Shown piece by piece: positions 11,661 through 25,420 of a stretch of DNA of 64,000 nucleotides. The translations under genes and the position numbers were made by a program. The DNA comes from Lota lota (lineage: Eukaryota > Chordata > Actinopteri > Gadiformes > Lotidae): positions 2,382,501 to 2,446,500 of the forward strand of contig JACYXH010000802.1 in the NCBI GenBank assembly GCA_026745465.1, written 5' to 3'. The notes under the pieces are model-generated. The model saw only the letters and a program-made list of their open reading frames with translations, searched no databases and was not told the origin of the DNA. Position 1 is the first letter of the stretch. Each line of letters opens with the position of its first letter.

Positions 11661-13648
11661 TATTTGAATAACTATAATTATATATATTTCATCATCATCA
11701 TCATCATCATCACAATCTTATGATCCATTCCATAATATATTTGACATCATATGTATGATTTGATCCGAGGCAATTTACAGTATTACAGTGAGTGAATCAA
11801 TTTTTGGCCCCTGTAGTCTGAATCATATCCCCAACTCTGGTGGCGTTAAGGCCTTGCTATACCAACTGAGCCAGACAGGACCAGTATTATTTAAATTGAC
11901 TGGAGGCCAATTAGGTGAGTTTATCTCTAGCATAGACAAACGACCAGTTCGACCATTGGGCGTTTGTTTACAAAGTTTGCTTGGCTGAACGAAGGGCTGT
12001 TTGCCTACAAATTGGAACAATTATAAAGTTGTATCCTCACTCCTAAATGATGGCTAATATGTGTACAAATACTGTAAATGTTTATGTAGGACTATATGCT
12101 GGTTTTGTATCCTCTGCACATTCTCAAAGCTTAATGTATTAGCTTGACATAGAACACATTTTTTGCAAGATTTTAAAGCTACATATTTACATTCCTGTCA
12201 CAAAGCATGAAGCTCGTAGCTTCACATCAAAGGGTGAATCTCAAGCTGATGATACAAGCCCTAATTTAGCCGATTAAACCCAGCTCTGAGGATTGGAGGG
12301 GAGAGAATACTAATGCAAATGAAGACTACTTTGTATGTTCAAATGGAATAGGTGTATTTATCCTAGCATAGCTGTCGACTGCATCTCTGTCTTATGAAGT
12401 GTTTCTCATCCTTTCTATACTCTTGTTATGCAGCCCCATTAGTTGATCGACACCAGAACACAAATATTTTCCTTTGAACTTAATATTATATATGATAATT
12501 TAGCGTAATCTTTATTAATACAATAATGGCCTTGGCGTTTAAAATGAATATGATTTTATTTATTTATCGGAGGCACATGTAAATGCATATAATCTGGTAC
12601 TATAACACACACACACACACACTCACAAAAACATATGGCAAAAGCAGCAGCAGCAGAGTAAACAACCGATTCCCTTCTTTATGAGGTTGGGAAACCTCAG
12701 AAACTCCTGAAATCCATTAAAGCACAGAGCGTCTCAGCACCTTTACACTTTATTGTAAATAGACTGGGGCAATTTGCCCTACTACACCCGAGTCAAATTG
12801 ACTATACCCTACCTGAGTAAGTGTTGGTGTAGGAGGGTTCTCCACCCTAATTCCTCACCGACCCTCCTTGCTCCCCAGACAAGTTGCCAAACTCCCCTGG
12901 GGGTGAACTATGAGTTATTCTATGGAAAGGTTGGTTTCAGAGAGCAGCGATGATGATTTATTGGCTGAATTGAAAACGTTCATCACCCTGCAACTGTATT
13001 TTAAGATATTGCTGTAATTGTAAGTGAAAACAAATCAGCACAACACAACACAACATAACACAATCAGCGATAAATACAATAAATGTAACAATAAGCCACA
13101 GAATACGGATGAGGTATTCTAAGAGCCATCTACCATGAGGTAGATTTCAAGAACATTTCAGGATTATAATACAGTAGTTGGTGCATACAGCATAACAATA
13201 TAAAACGGTGTACTTGGAAAACAATAACCTGTCGAATGAGCTGGACACATAAGTGACCAAGACATTCTGAAAACAGTCACATTTTTCAGGCAATTTCAGG
13301 CCCTGTAAATACTCGTACAAAAAAACAAACATGTTACAAACATTCTGCACAATATTAATTAAAGAAATTTGAAAATGTGAACAAAGCAATGTCAAAAGCA
13401 GCAACACAACAATACAGAACAATATAATATTTTCAAAACAATATGAAACTACTGTATTAGCCAAACTGAAATGCAACACACATCCTTTAAGGGATACACA
13501 TAATTGTGTTTTTTCACTATAATATACTGGCCTGGCTGGACTTGATTCGACTCGGCGCGGCAGCACAGCTGGGATTGCATTTCCATTACAACCGGGCTTC
13601 CTGCTTGAAGGTGTATCTTTAACTGATGATGCGCTTGTCTTGAGTCAA

Positions 13649-13656
13649 CACACACA

Positions 13657-13689
<33 letters not shown>
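13649..13689. repeat. (CA)n microsatellite
   Basis: About 40 bp of CA with one ATA interruption. Confidence 0.93.
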
Positions 13690-14035
13690 TTATTGTGGCC
13701 TATTATCTTTATATTATAACATCCGTAAGATTGTATTGCTTCGTTTAGGAGACATTTAATACAACCGGGTTGTTTCAGACAGAGGGAATACACACAATAA
13801 TAACTATATATATCCAATATTCCTCACTTTTTGAATTTATTTCAGATTAGTCTTGTTTACACGTTGGACAATATTTCCCCGAGTGCCAAACGATGTGCTT
13901 GATATAAGGAAAAAACTGTTGAATATCAATTTCAGCCATCTCAAACCAAATCAGCGCGGCACTGTACAACTCGGCACTGCCAAAAGTGCAAATGTAAAAA
14001 ACGCTGTAAGTGACCCCAGGTCTCTCATGCGGTGT

Positions 14036-14165
14036 CCCTTATGCCGTTTTTCCACTAGCACTTTGTGCCGTGACGAGTGGTACCGTGCCGCACTGATTTG
14101 CGTTTCTACTACCAGTTTAAACGCACCGAGCTGTGCCGAGCCGTGCCAGAGATGGACCATCTCCG
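14036..14165. repeat. Interspersed repeat fragment rich in GTGCCG motifs
   Basis: GTTTTTCCACTAGCACTTTG, GTGCCGTGACGAG, GGTACCGTGCCGCAC and CCGAGCTGTGCCGAGCCGTG form a compact block of related CGGCAC-like words. Similar words occur at 13538-13570 and 13955-13990. This resembles a repeat type frequent in fish genomes; family and ends are undetermined. Confidence 0.4.
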
Positions 14166-16848
14166 AGGTCTGGCCAATGTGAGCCCGACCCGACCATGTT
14201 AACCTGTATAATATAGTACTTTCAATGAATAAGATCGCACACTCTTTTTAGCCACTTTTGCTGGAAGTAATTAGAGGGATACTGACCACTGTAGTCTCGG
14301 CTGTAACTTAAAACTTACTCATTGCAAAATCCTTTGATTTAGAGACACATGAAACAACTTAATGCTCTCACTTGAGGCTTACAGCGACTAAACTTTTGTG
14401 GTAGAAAAACACAATGAACTGAAATATCTATAAATGTATCGTAATGTTAATGATGAAAAGAGCTGAATCATTTCAGAAAATGGCTGCACACGTAAATATT
14501 CTCTACGTAGATAGTATCTTCCATGACTCCCATCTTCACAAAAGTTCCATGATGCTTTCGGTAATTACAAAATTACTTCATGGTCAGTGTCTTCAATGGT
14601 ACATTTCCCAGAAAACTTTGCAATTCACAGCTATGCACTGTAATTAAGAAAAGCAGTACACTGCTGTAGGAAATTCACTGTAAATTTACATCAATTTGTT
14701 AGTGTAGGCATCCTTCGGCAAAACGCAAAACGTCCAAAGATATCGAAGTATACTGCTCTGCTAAACATGTTATACTTTAGAATAGAATAGAGTCTTCAGC
14801 ATGTGCTGCAGGAGTTTCCTGCTGTCGACGGTGGCTTGGACAAGCCTCTGAGATGTTAATGATGGAATCCATTTGGTCTACTCTGTAATAATGAGTTAGT
14901 TTCAGCAGATCTGCCTGGCTGCGTCTTTCACAGACCTATATCATTAATGGCTTTCGATCGTTGCTTTACAGCCGGAATGGTTGGTTGGGGGGTTGGGGGG
15001 GGCAGTTTGATCGCGGGCACCTAGTGAGCAGCATAGAATATTTAAAATCCCCTTTGGTAGGCTGACAGCTGTCACACTCAGATCTACGGTGGGTATAACA
15101 AGTCAAAGATCTCTTGTATCGTGAGCTAGAGGCCCAGGAGGCAAGAGTCTATCCTACCACTTCTCCAGGGCAGAGGAGATGGTTGTCTTGTCTCATCTTC
15201 TGATTCCTTCATTAAGTCGGAGCAGGCCGGCACCAGGATGAAGTGACCTAGGGGGCTGCTCAAATTCAGAAGGGGGCACTTATTTTCATAAGATAAAATA
15301 AATCAATGCAATAGCCTCAGAAAGGCAAACAAAAACAACACAATGCTACTGTTTCAAAATGAGAGAATTCTTTTTTAATTGATCAACAATTTTGTCAAAA
15401 TCAGCAGGGACAGGCGCATAGAAACAGTTGTTTCTTGTTCACAGGCTTGTGATAAAGCCCTGACATAGGAGTATGTGAGTAGACAAACTATGTTAGCATC
15501 TCAACAATCATCAGAGTATTCAATTACAAATCAAATATCAAGACTAAAAAATCTCAAAGTCCCTCCGAAGATTAGTGGGGCCAGCTGATTGGCCAATTGT
15601 GTGTGATATGACCACTAAAACATTAGTGCGGGTTAAACCATTTTGTACGAACATACTGTATGTTAAAATTGGAAACCTGCTGCAACTGAAGAATGAGATG
15701 AAGGGTGAACAGGTAATAGCTACGGTCAGATAGCTTGGCACAGAAGACACTTTAATCATGTGGGTTTAATAAGTATTTAAATAATGTGCTAAAAGTAATG
15801 TAAAATTGGAAATTAACATACATTCACAATTCACGTCAAACATAATAGTAAGGATGAACCGAATAAAACACAGTATTCTCTGTTTCCTTTCCCACAAGTC
15901 CAGCCAAATTATTACTGAAATGAAATGAATAATGGTCCAATATTCCCATATAATATATCAGTTAGTGCAAAAGGCACACTGCCTAATTTATCACATTCAT
16001 CGGTTGGTTGTCAAAAATAGGACTGTTGACGATTGTCATGGTGAGGGGATTTAGACGGCCGAGTCATGTGACCCGCTCTATGAGTTCTATGTGGAAGCCT
16101 TCAGGTGATGTTTGGCGAGGCCCATTTTTTTTCCATCTGTCTTCTAAACTGTCTGGACCATTAACTGGGGTCATTTTCCTTAGTCTACTCCTCAAAATGT
16201 TTTAAATGGAAACCTTTTTTTATTTCTCTCATACTTAATTTCTGTATGTAGGTTATATTGTCTGTTTTTCAAAACGTATATTTTCAGAAATCCAATGTGA
16301 CACTACTCACCACCTGACGGCAATAAGGGATCAAAGCAGTGTTTTTACATTTGGCAAATGTCTGCTTCTAATGCCCCATGTTAAACGTTCATAATGAATA
16401 TGTACCGCAAAATCAAAAGCACTAATTCCTCAAGGTTTTGCGACATTGCAAACCCATTATTGAAAATGAAGCCGTAACCTGTTCTGAAGCTGGCGTTCCT
16501 TCAGAAACCCGATTCCAGTATCTGTTGCATCAGTATGGGGACGGATACACTGTTGACAATGAAAGTTCTTCCCCTCTCAGCAGAGTTGCTGGGCTTGCTG
16601 TGAAGCCCAGATCAGACAAGTCACTCAACATGATGATTGCGTATGAGGAGGCGCTGACCACTTCCTGGGAAAAAGCAACAGGCTACTGAAAATATATATT
16701 TCTTTTTTTATTCCTTCGTTTTTTTATGAATTTATACTTGGAATATCTGTTGTGGCAAGAGGCAGACTCATGCGGAAAATAAAATATAAACCAAACCACA
16801 AAAACATGATCCCTTTTGGTGTTCATAAAATCCATATATACATACACA

Positions 16849-16851
<3 letters not shown>

Positions 16852-16907
<56 letters not shown>
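16852..16907. repeat. (CA)n microsatellite
   Basis: About 56 bp of pure CA, followed by shorter CA runs to about 16950. Confidence 0.95.
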
Positions 16908-16911
<4 letters not shown>

Positions 16912-19054
16912 TCACACACACACAGTCACTCAATCACTCTCTCACACACACATTTACAGAGTCACGATTTAATGCAAACCATATTATAGAAGACTTCATC
17001 AAATATTTTTTTAATTTTCGAGCTCAATGTTTTGACTTTGCTTTTATTTTGATGTGAATTGTTTGTGCCACGTTGAAATGAATTCCATTATTTGGGACTG
17101 AAAGTGAACGGCAGGGCAAGGCAATTGCATTTGGCAAGATGAGTTGCCTCAGCAAGGTGATTGGCTATCATCACAAAGGAGTAATGAAGTGGACAGATTT
17201 CAAAATACACGCATGCTATTGTTACAGGTCCCAGGCATGGCATGAGCACAATGGATAATAATCAGTTTAAAACGGAAATATAAGGCAGACAGAAGTCTTG
17301 AATTGTGGTTTTTAAGCAGGCTCTTTGCTGTCTTTATTGACCCACTTCTTGTTTTCCAGATTAATTATCAGATCAATAAACCTTTATCAACATTACCAAA
17401 AATAAAGTATTTATAACACAAACATTGTATTCAATTTCCATGTTATCATCACATTTAACGTATAATATATTCCTTATAATACGACTAGGTATAGTATTAA
17501 TAGGAATGTGTTTCACATTCAAAATTAGCACTTTCTACGAATGAGACATAACCTCTTCAGTTAGTGTTAAACTTAAGTAATACTACAGCCTAAAACACTT
17601 TGATATTGTTATAAAACGTATATTGGCGATGCACAACACACCCCAGGTCCTATTTAAAAACGTTGTTTTGTATTCACAAGGTGAAATTGCAATTCAACCC
17701 TAACCCTAACCCCAACACTGAACAACTCAGGGGTTTTCTGTAACAGAATCACTGCATATACATTTTTTTTTATGTTCCTATGGCAAGAAATCAGTAATGT
17801 TTAGTAAGAGGACACACATTTGTGCCGGGCTAGCAGCCTCGTAAATCCAGAATGCACTGTGGCTTTGCGAGCTTGGGGCGTGGCCATGATCTCCGTACAG
17901 CTGGTGAGGCGCTGTGTATAGGGAGGACGCCCTGGTAGTTTGTCCTGAGTAGAACTGGTAGAACTGTTGAGTGCTCTACTGCTCATGCTGCCTTGTACTC
18001 ATTAGCTCCTGGAATACTTTTCTGACAATTTTCTTGCTTAGGTGTGAACATAGGAAACTTTAAAGCTCAGTAGCTATGAGTTTGTCTTTGGTAATAAGCA
18101 TGCCCTTAAACTATCCTCGCTTGATGAACACTTTGGATCATCTCACTCTCTGTGTGGTTTGCTTTGAATCCATTTTCTATTTGTTTACATAAGCTGTTGT
18201 AGCTAACGTCAGAAATAGTGTCGCCTACTTGCCCACAAAGATCTTATTTCCGCTGCAGGAGTGAAAGGTCATTTAGGGAAACAACATTTTCAGATGGAGC
18301 TGCAGTGTCAGTAATTCGATTGTGACTGATAACAGTTCTGGTAACAGGTGGCCAATTGCTGCTTAAACCCTGTGTGAGTGGTACTACCGGATATGCTTGG
18401 TTAATTGTGTGAATGGTGTTGGCTTGCAAAGATCGATGTTGGTTTTAACTCAGCTATTTTGTAAACCAAAGCGTCGTAGTCAACTATTGACTGACATTAT
18501 ACTCATGCATCTGCAAATCAACTGAATCAGAATGAGATGTATCATCAATCGGCTGTTCTACCACTTCAGGTTGACATGGTTGCAAGACATTTGATGGACC
18601 TGGGGTTGATATACCAGCCTCACCCGACTCACACACCTGGTAACAAGGTCATCAATAGTGAAGTAACTGAGTTACACCCTCATCATATAAATCAAGTAGT
18701 GCTTTACATATGTACATATGTAATCAAAACAACTTTCATCATCATATATACCTGCGAATGGTCAAGGTCGGGGACTGAGCTCAGTTCTTTTAGGCCATGG
18801 TTCCCAGTTCTAGAGACCCTTGTGCTCATAGTGTTGAGTCCTCCAGCTAGGATCTCCTTACCTAGTCTCCTCAGCTGCCCCAGTCAACACTCATGGTTCT
18901 CCCTCCTGTAACCTCTGGTCTTGGGTTTGAGTTTTAAGGATCAGTAGTGGTTGGAAGCTGATCCCTGCTCTGCCTCCAATTTATGTTACAGGCCCCAGCT
19001 TGCCCCATGCGATATAACATCTACCTGCTCCTCAACTACATACATTTGAAATCA

Positions 19055-19100
19055 CTGGAGATTGCAACTTGGATAAAAGTTTCTGCTAAACAGTAATGGT
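19055..19100 (-). repeat. Short fragment of the TTTATCCAAAGCG family, reverse strand
   Basis: GTTTAGCAGAAACTTTTATC and CAAGTTGCAATC read on the minus strand match the family's left core. The rest is not recognisable. Confidence 0.45.
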
Positions 19101-20511
19101 AATATTATATGAAGGACAGCCATTAACATTTTGATTGAAAACAAGATAGTGTTGAGCAGACCTCAGATGTTTGTTCCAGATATGTGGTGCATAGAAGCTA
19201 GAAGCTGCCTGACCTTGCTTGGTCCTAACCCTGGATATACAATCTGAGTTTTGTTATATTTAAATCCAGGCATGGATGTTGTGCCACACTGTGAACTATT
19301 TTATGCACTGCACATGAAGTCAGGCAACATTTCTGTTGAGTTGCTTTGAAAGAAATTCTTTAAAAGACACCAATTGCAACCGAATAAAACAGTGCACATT
19401 CATAAACATGCACATTCACCAGAAACCCCTCTAATATATTATGTATAACCCACGAGTTTCAACACAACATAGCCCGCTGCTCAATATTCACTCTACTTGA
19501 GGTTGAGGAATATCTACACTTCTTGGAGACAAGTGGACTGGCAACAGCCGCTTTTGGGCTTTAAAGGGCAATCATCAAAAGATACACAATTCAAAAGGGA
19601 AGTTCAGCCAAGCGCAGATAGCATGTTCTTGTGATGGCAACAAATGCATGCATCAGAGAATCAGACCCCTGAATACAGAACCCCTAATCAATAGCACAGA
19701 AAAAATCCCAATGTAAGATTATAATTATGTTGCGGCTCAATGGAGTCTCTTGACTGCAGAAATGAGTATAAATATTATATGCAGAAATATGTAATATAGT
19801 GTTATGGGTCATTCATATACAACCATGCATTAAAGTTCCTATGTGTTGTACATTGGTGAGACAGTTGCCTTTCAAACTAAAGTCACCACTAAACCAGCTG
19901 ACATGGGTTATTGTGTAATTGTGCCATTTTAATTAAAATTCTTGCAATAGTAAGAAGTTCAACCATTATGATTTGTAATTAATCTTTTTTTTTGGTTTAT
20001 TTTGAACTTAATTGACACACTCTTAATTATTTGCTTCACTATCAGTACAAACATATATCTGCATTAGTGAACTTTCGAAGCATACAATTACACCTATTTC
20101 CCGGTTGTACATGTAGTAGGCTAACATTTAGTCCTTCCATGTATTAAACATTTGCTAAGAAAATTGGAGTTTGAAAGTGGTTGTCTGTGGATATACTTTC
20201 CGAACTTGGAGCAATCCCAGTGATGGGAGCACTACAGCCAGTAACACACAGTAGTATGTCATAAATCAGCACTGCCACTTTCATACACTGCCTTCAAAAC
20301 TGTACATCACACAGAGTCTGCCTGGAAGTGGTTCAAATGTGTTTGTTTTGTACTATTAAATTGTTCTGTAGAATACAAACACACAAATCTTTCAAGCAGA
20401 ATGGCATTCGTCTCTGAACACGGCATCTTTTCTTTGTTTGTTTGTCAATTACTGTAACTTAAAAAAGGTTTGTCTGCTGGCGGTTTTTGAATCTCTGCCT
20501 CCACAAATTCT

Positions 20512-20514
<3 letters not shown>

Positions 20515-20565
<51 letters not shown>
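20515..20565. repeat. (TC)n microsatellite
   Basis: About 50 bp of pure TC, 1.2 kb upstream of the exon at 21733. Confidence 0.95.
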
Positions 20566-20568
<3 letters not shown>

Positions 20569-21732
20569 CGGAGTGTCAGTTGAGAATAATTATAGTGTCC
20601 TTCTCTTTTTCAGGGTTGACATAATGACAAATTTGGGTGGGTGTAGAATCTTGCATAAAAAACCCTGCACCCTGTGTTCTAATGTTTTCTTAACTAGCCA
20701 ACTAAGATGGTTCTTTTTAATGGTGTCCTTTGTATTAATGTATTAGTCTCAGTCTTATGTTATCAACACACTGACGTTATCGATAGTCGTCATTGTGTAT
20801 ATAGTAGTATAATAAAGTCCCGCTACTATAAAGTACCCCTTTTAATAATTGTATTGCTGTACTGAACATATTTGTGTGTATATATGTGTGCGTATATATA
20901 TGTGTGTTCTTGATAGCCTTATTGAGTGTTAACTTATACAATATTGACATGTCTAGTGAGTGTCACTGACCCAAACTGAGGCAATCTTGATACTCAACTG
21001 ATACTCAACTGATACTACATTTATACTCAACTGTGGACTATCTAGTTAAAGTGTGACCCAGAACTATCTATATGATTATGTCTACACTGCAATCTATATG
21101 AAATCGTAAACCCATTCACACTTAGTTCACTGTAGTTCACTGTTCACTTATGAGCGTCTATAAATATCTTACTATATGAATATTCCTCCCCCTGCGGTCA
21201 TATGTAAGAACAGAAAAGGCTGGTTTATAGTAGACGTCCCACTGTGAGACACAAACCTGGTTTATTCATCCATAAATACACAGATTACAGAAGTAAAACT
21301 ATAAATAAGGCTTCTATGAGAAATATGGATCTTTGAGTAACTCAGGTGCTGATAAGCATATCAATAGAAAGACCTTTCAGTGTTTGAACTAATTAATCCT
21401 ACTGCTGCTGATCAAAGGAGAAAAAGTAAATAAATAACCTTTTTTAGGATGAAAAGTCTGAAATCTCCAAATCGTGTTTCAAAGCCTTAATAAATCAGTC
21501 GCTGCCATTTGGGCAAGATTGTACACGTCGTGAACACGGCCATAAATGTGATAATCACTGCTCTATTCTTTAGTAATCATACTGGGTAATTACACTATGG
21601 GATGGATTGGTTCTTTTTAGCTTAAACAATCATGTCACAATGAATTCCAAATTATTCTTCGTCAGACTCTTTCACCAATGATAATGAGGTCCATTTTAAT
21701 GACCATTGGCTGCTGTCTTTTCCGTTCCACAG

Positions 21733-21893
21733 GTACGGTCCTGGTGGAGAACATGGAGATCAATGGTCAAGCCAGGAACCCGGGCAGCACCATCTCTCTG
21801 ACCCTGCTGGACAACTACGACTACTGGGTGATACTAGACTCGGCTCAGCAACGACTCTTCCTCAACAGCACCGGAAGGATCCTGGACAGGGAT
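21733..21893 (+). CDS. pcdh15: pcdh15 exon, central EC1
   Basis: A 161-nt exon; acceptor TTCCACAG, donor GAT/GTGAGT; entry phase 1, exit phase 0. It encodes 53 residues beginning [16 protein letters not shown] and ending [22 protein letters not shown] is the cadherin strand E region with the DRD form of the DRE calcium motif. NST is a potential N-glycosylation site, also present in mammalian PCDH15. The length and reading frame equal those I recall for the mammalian exon. The preceding intron is 18.8 kb, so this exon is far from its neighbour. Confidence 0.93.
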
Positions 21894-23180
21894 GTGAGTA
21901 TGGCCATGGCTACGACAGCAATTTCTTATTTTTATTATATATATTTATTTATTTTGGTTCATGCCTTTCTCATGCACATGTCCATGCAAATTTAGCAGGC
22001 TGCCATTTCAGCGTAAAAAAATACCCCTCTGTCTTAATGGGGTTCACACTATAACACGAGACCGGTTTCTCTCTGTTTTGGAGTACGATGCGGTTGGAAG
22101 ACCAAAACGGAGAAAAGAAATCGGAATTTTCAAATGTATCCACATATGTGTGGACTCATACTCAATATGTGTCCATACTGTTACTAGTATGTATTCCCGT
22201 GCAATTTCAATAATATGATTTAGCCTATTGAACCTCGGAGGTCCAGTGCAATCCACAATAAACCTACAACTAACTCTTTTGTGCTGCAATACTGGCATGA
22301 AAACGTAAACATTCACCCACACTCCCCTGGTCTCGCTACAGTGGGTGCCTGTGCCCTTTGAGTTCAGTGCATATTAAGCCAGGTCAACTAACATTAAACC
22401 ACAGGAATATATTACCAAAATCTTCCTCTTGAAAAAATGAAAACTGGTTCAAGCTTTTTTACAAGCCTGACAGAGTTCACCATAAAGGGGTTTTCTGCAA
22501 GATATATGGCAGAGGTTTCTCAGCACAAGGCTTCTCCAGGAGATTTCTAAACAAGATGTCTTTTTTTTTCTTCCCAGAGACCTCCTCTCTCCCTCTTCCA
22601 GGTCTCCTCTGAATACTCGCTTCATTAGTATTCTCCATACTCTTTCCTTTCTCTTCCCGAAGCTTGGTAGCGTTGCCTGTCTTAGCTGCTGGCATTTAAA
22701 ATTATCGCTCTGGCTCCAAGCCTCTTCACCACCTCCCTGCTTATTGCATTTTGAACAAGTACGCAGATGGGGGGACGGGGGAGGGGGGACGGGGGACGGG
22801 GGGACGGGGGGGGACGGGGGGGGGGGGGGGGGTACGGACGGACGGACGGGGAATAAAATGACACAAACAAAATTCAAAAACAGATGTAGAACAGCCTGTC
22901 ATTCTGGCATGCGGTCAATTGGCGACAGAATGGGGGGACATTTAATGTTGTGAATATGTTGTGAATATATTGTGTTGCGTGGAATTGTTTAGTCGCTTCA
23001 CAACGTCGTCATTGAGAACTGAGTTTGTTTTACTGTAATTTGAGTCTTGCTCTTTCTAACACGAACACTCTTGGTCTCTCTCTCTGTCTATCTCCCTTCT
23101 TCCATCTATCTCCTTCGCACTCTCTCTCCCTCCCCCCCACCCCCTCTCTCTTTTTGGACCCTCCCCATCCCTCCCCCCAG
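21894..23180 (+). other. Intron with G-rich block and CT-rich 3' end
   Basis: 1287 bp. The G-rich block at 22756-22852 is listed separately. From about 23060 to 23178 the intron is pyrimidine-rich, ending CCCTCCCCCCAG, an unusually long and C-rich polypyrimidine tract. The part from 21900 to 22750 shows nothing recognisable. Confidence 0.85.
22756..22852 (+). repeat. G-rich tandem (GGGGGACG-like) block, G-quadruplex candidate
   Basis: Repeats of GGGGGACG-type units with G runs of up to about 15, on the coding strand, then GGACGGACGGAC. At least four G-runs of five or more lie within 60 bp, so the pre-mRNA and the + strand could fold into G-quadruplexes. The long G run is also a sequencing-error risk. 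Confidence 0.85.
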
Positions 23181-23336
23181 CCCCCCAACTACATCACCAC
23201 CATCGTGGTCAGGGTCCAGTGCACCAATCTGCTTGTGGGAACGGTGATCCTCCACGAGGTGCGGATCGTAGTGAGGGACCGCAACGACAACCCCCCCATC
23301 TTCAGCCAGCCGCGCTACTACGTAGCGGTCAATGAG
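23181..23336 (+). CDS. pcdh15: pcdh15 exon, end of EC1 and EC1-EC2 linker
   Basis: A 156-nt, phase 0-0 exon of 52 codons; acceptor CCCCAG, donor GAG/GTGAGG. It encodes [14 protein letters not shown], then [20 protein letters not shown], then [18 protein letters not shown]. The cysteine of RVQC is the partner for the N-terminal disulfide of EC1. GTVILHEVR contains the isoleucine and arginine that correspond to mouse Ile108 and Arg113, both in the cadherin-23 interface and both known deafness-mutation sites; they are intact. RDRNDNPP is the canonical DXNDN calcium linker between EC1 and EC2. Confidence 0.94.
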
Positions 23337-25300
23337 GTGAGGACCCCGTCAGGTCTGTCGGATTATGTGTCATAAAAACACTTTGTACAGATATGGAGTT
23401 TAGGATGATATAAGATGTTCTTTACTAATCCCAAATGGGAAATTCAGGTGGACGACATATCAAGTACATTATAAATAACAATAAAACATTAATAAAATAC
23501 AGACAATGTGTCTATTTACACATTAAGAGTAGTAGAAATGTAGATGGAAAATAAATGTATGTAAACATTATTGTCAGTTTAGATAGAGATTAGAGACACT
23601 ATACAATACTGACCATTATAAATATGTACATAAGTTATCATCTGACATTGTCAATTCTCTCCTAGTCTAGTGTAATTTATAAACAAGTAACCCTATATGG
23701 AAACTCTGCATTGTTCTGTTCTCCTCTAGCTTGACCCTAGATGGGATATGTGTACGCCTGGCCCTCTTTACCTGTAGTCTTGACCATAAATGGATAAACT
23801 ATACCTTGCTGTGATGCCCTCCATTATTTCTCTATGCCACTTTTGTGGAAGCTTCTGGGTGTACTTTGATGACTTATGGGCTGCATCTTGTATATGTTGT
23901 GGATTTTCCATAAGCAGATATATGCATATGAATGCAGAATCTGTAGGCAGCAGGGCAAGATTTTGTTATCTGAAGCGTTCTGGTTTCTCTTTGTAGTCCG
24001 TTTGTAGTTCGAGTAGTACTAACCAATCACGTTTGAGCAGGCTTTTGCTGCATGCAGGCAAACAGTCCGTGTGGAGAGCAACAGTCTCGGAACCCATTGG
24101 CTATCGTCTGACAACCATTTAGTTTTTTATATTCCTTGATATCTGTTTATAGAGATTAGCCAAAATGTCGCCTGGACCTGAAACACCTACAAAAAATACT
24201 GATAAACAATCATGGAGGACGAAGTCTTTGCACGGATATCCGTTATCCGTTATCACTGGAACCCCAAAGATATTATCCGTTGTCCCCAGAGGAAGATCAT
24301 CTTCAGATGATAACTGATGGTTTGAAAGACTGACTGAAATTATCGTCAGACTAGAATGTTTTCAACACACAGCTCCTAGGCTCTGCACCTTCCTCTGGAT
24401 GGCTGTCAGCACTATCAATTAGTAAATCTAACTATTATAATGACGCACACCGATACAGTCATACAAAGATAGACATAAAGTCCAAGCAGTCGTACAATAT
24501 GAAAACAAAACATACAAAACATAAAGCATTACATTTCTAAAATGAGTATCCTTGTGTGTCTGGTAGTTCCAATTTTGAAAGCATGTTATCTTTTCTTTCT
24601 CTCTATCTGATACATAGCATATGATATATATATATACATACATATACATATATACATCTATAATCTGTTGGAAGGTGTCCCTGCTGAAGTACCAGAGTGT
24701 GATAAGCATGAGCTTTGGCTATAGATGTCAGTGTGACTTAACAGAACTGTATATAGCTGATCTGACAACATAATGGGTCATTTTCACCCCACTCCCCCAC
24801 CATCAACTCTCCCACTCACCCACCATCCCTCCCACTGCCTCCCCCCAAACCCCCTAGGGCCTACACGGGGCTCTGGGGACTTTTTTTGTTATTAACTCAG
24901 CAATGTGAGACGTGGTATGAAACCCTTCAGAGTAAAGAAAATAATACAAAATCACTCGAAACTGCTGCCGCCTGCAATATTTTTGATAGGAATAGGGTGG
25001 CTGCTTATTGTATTTATTTATTACATAATGTTTGTTGAGTGGAGTTGGAAATTGATTTTTGCTCAGTGCTCATTTTTGTAAGTCTGTGTTTTTAGTCAGA
25101 TGTTTTCTCCTTTCTGCTTTCTCAACTTGTATTCCCAAATAGTTTTTTGTTTCTTTGTGATGAGCTCACTTCTATCAGCATGGCAACATTAACCTGGTTA
25201 ATTTTAACCGGCTCCTACAGGTCATTACTGATGTGGATGTTTAGGTTCGTCATAACCGAAAGAATGTGTTTAATTATTCAACACTTTTATTTTTGCTTAG
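23337..25300 (+). other. Intron carrying one dispersed repeat copy
   Basis: 1964 bp. It contains copy A of a dispersed repeat (24000-24358). At 24620-24660 there is a short TATATACATACA tract. Other parts show nothing recognisable. Confidence 0.85.
24000..24358 (+). repeat. Dispersed repeat pair, copy A
   Basis: About 360 bp alignable with 32663-33018 in the same orientation. Shared blocks include GTCTGACAAC, ATGTCG(C/T)CTGGACCTGAAAC, ACCTACAAAAAAT and ATCCGTTATC, then CAGATGATA and GATGGTTT. No terminal inverted repeat is obvious. The family is unnamed here; a non-autonomous transposon or retrotransposon fragment are both possible. Confidence 0.8.
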
Positions 25301-25420
25301 CTCACTCCAATCGGGACGACCATATTCACCGGTTTCTCAGGAAGCAACGGCGCCACAGATATCGACGATGGGCCCAACGGACAGATCGAATACGGCGTAC
25401 AGTACAACCCCAATGACCCG
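25301..25420 (+). CDS. pcdh15: pcdh15 exon, start of EC2
   Basis: A 120-nt, phase 0-0 exon of 40 codons; acceptor TTGCTTAG, donor CCG/GTATAA. It encodes [16 protein letters not shown] then [20 protein letters not shown] and [14 protein letters not shown] is the DXD calcium motif at the start of the EC2 repeat. The donor lacks the usual G at +5, so it is weak on paper, yet the exon is in frame and its protein fits the family exactly. Confidence 0.93.

Noticed and set aside
16438..16689. An 83-codon open frame of balanced composition
   Set aside because: It has ordinary amino-acid composition but I recognise no family, and no splice or promoter context supports it. Chance open frame or repeat remnant.
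17696..17716. AACCCTAACCCTAACCCC, telomere-like repeat
   Set aside because: Fewer than three units; too short to be an interstitial telomere.
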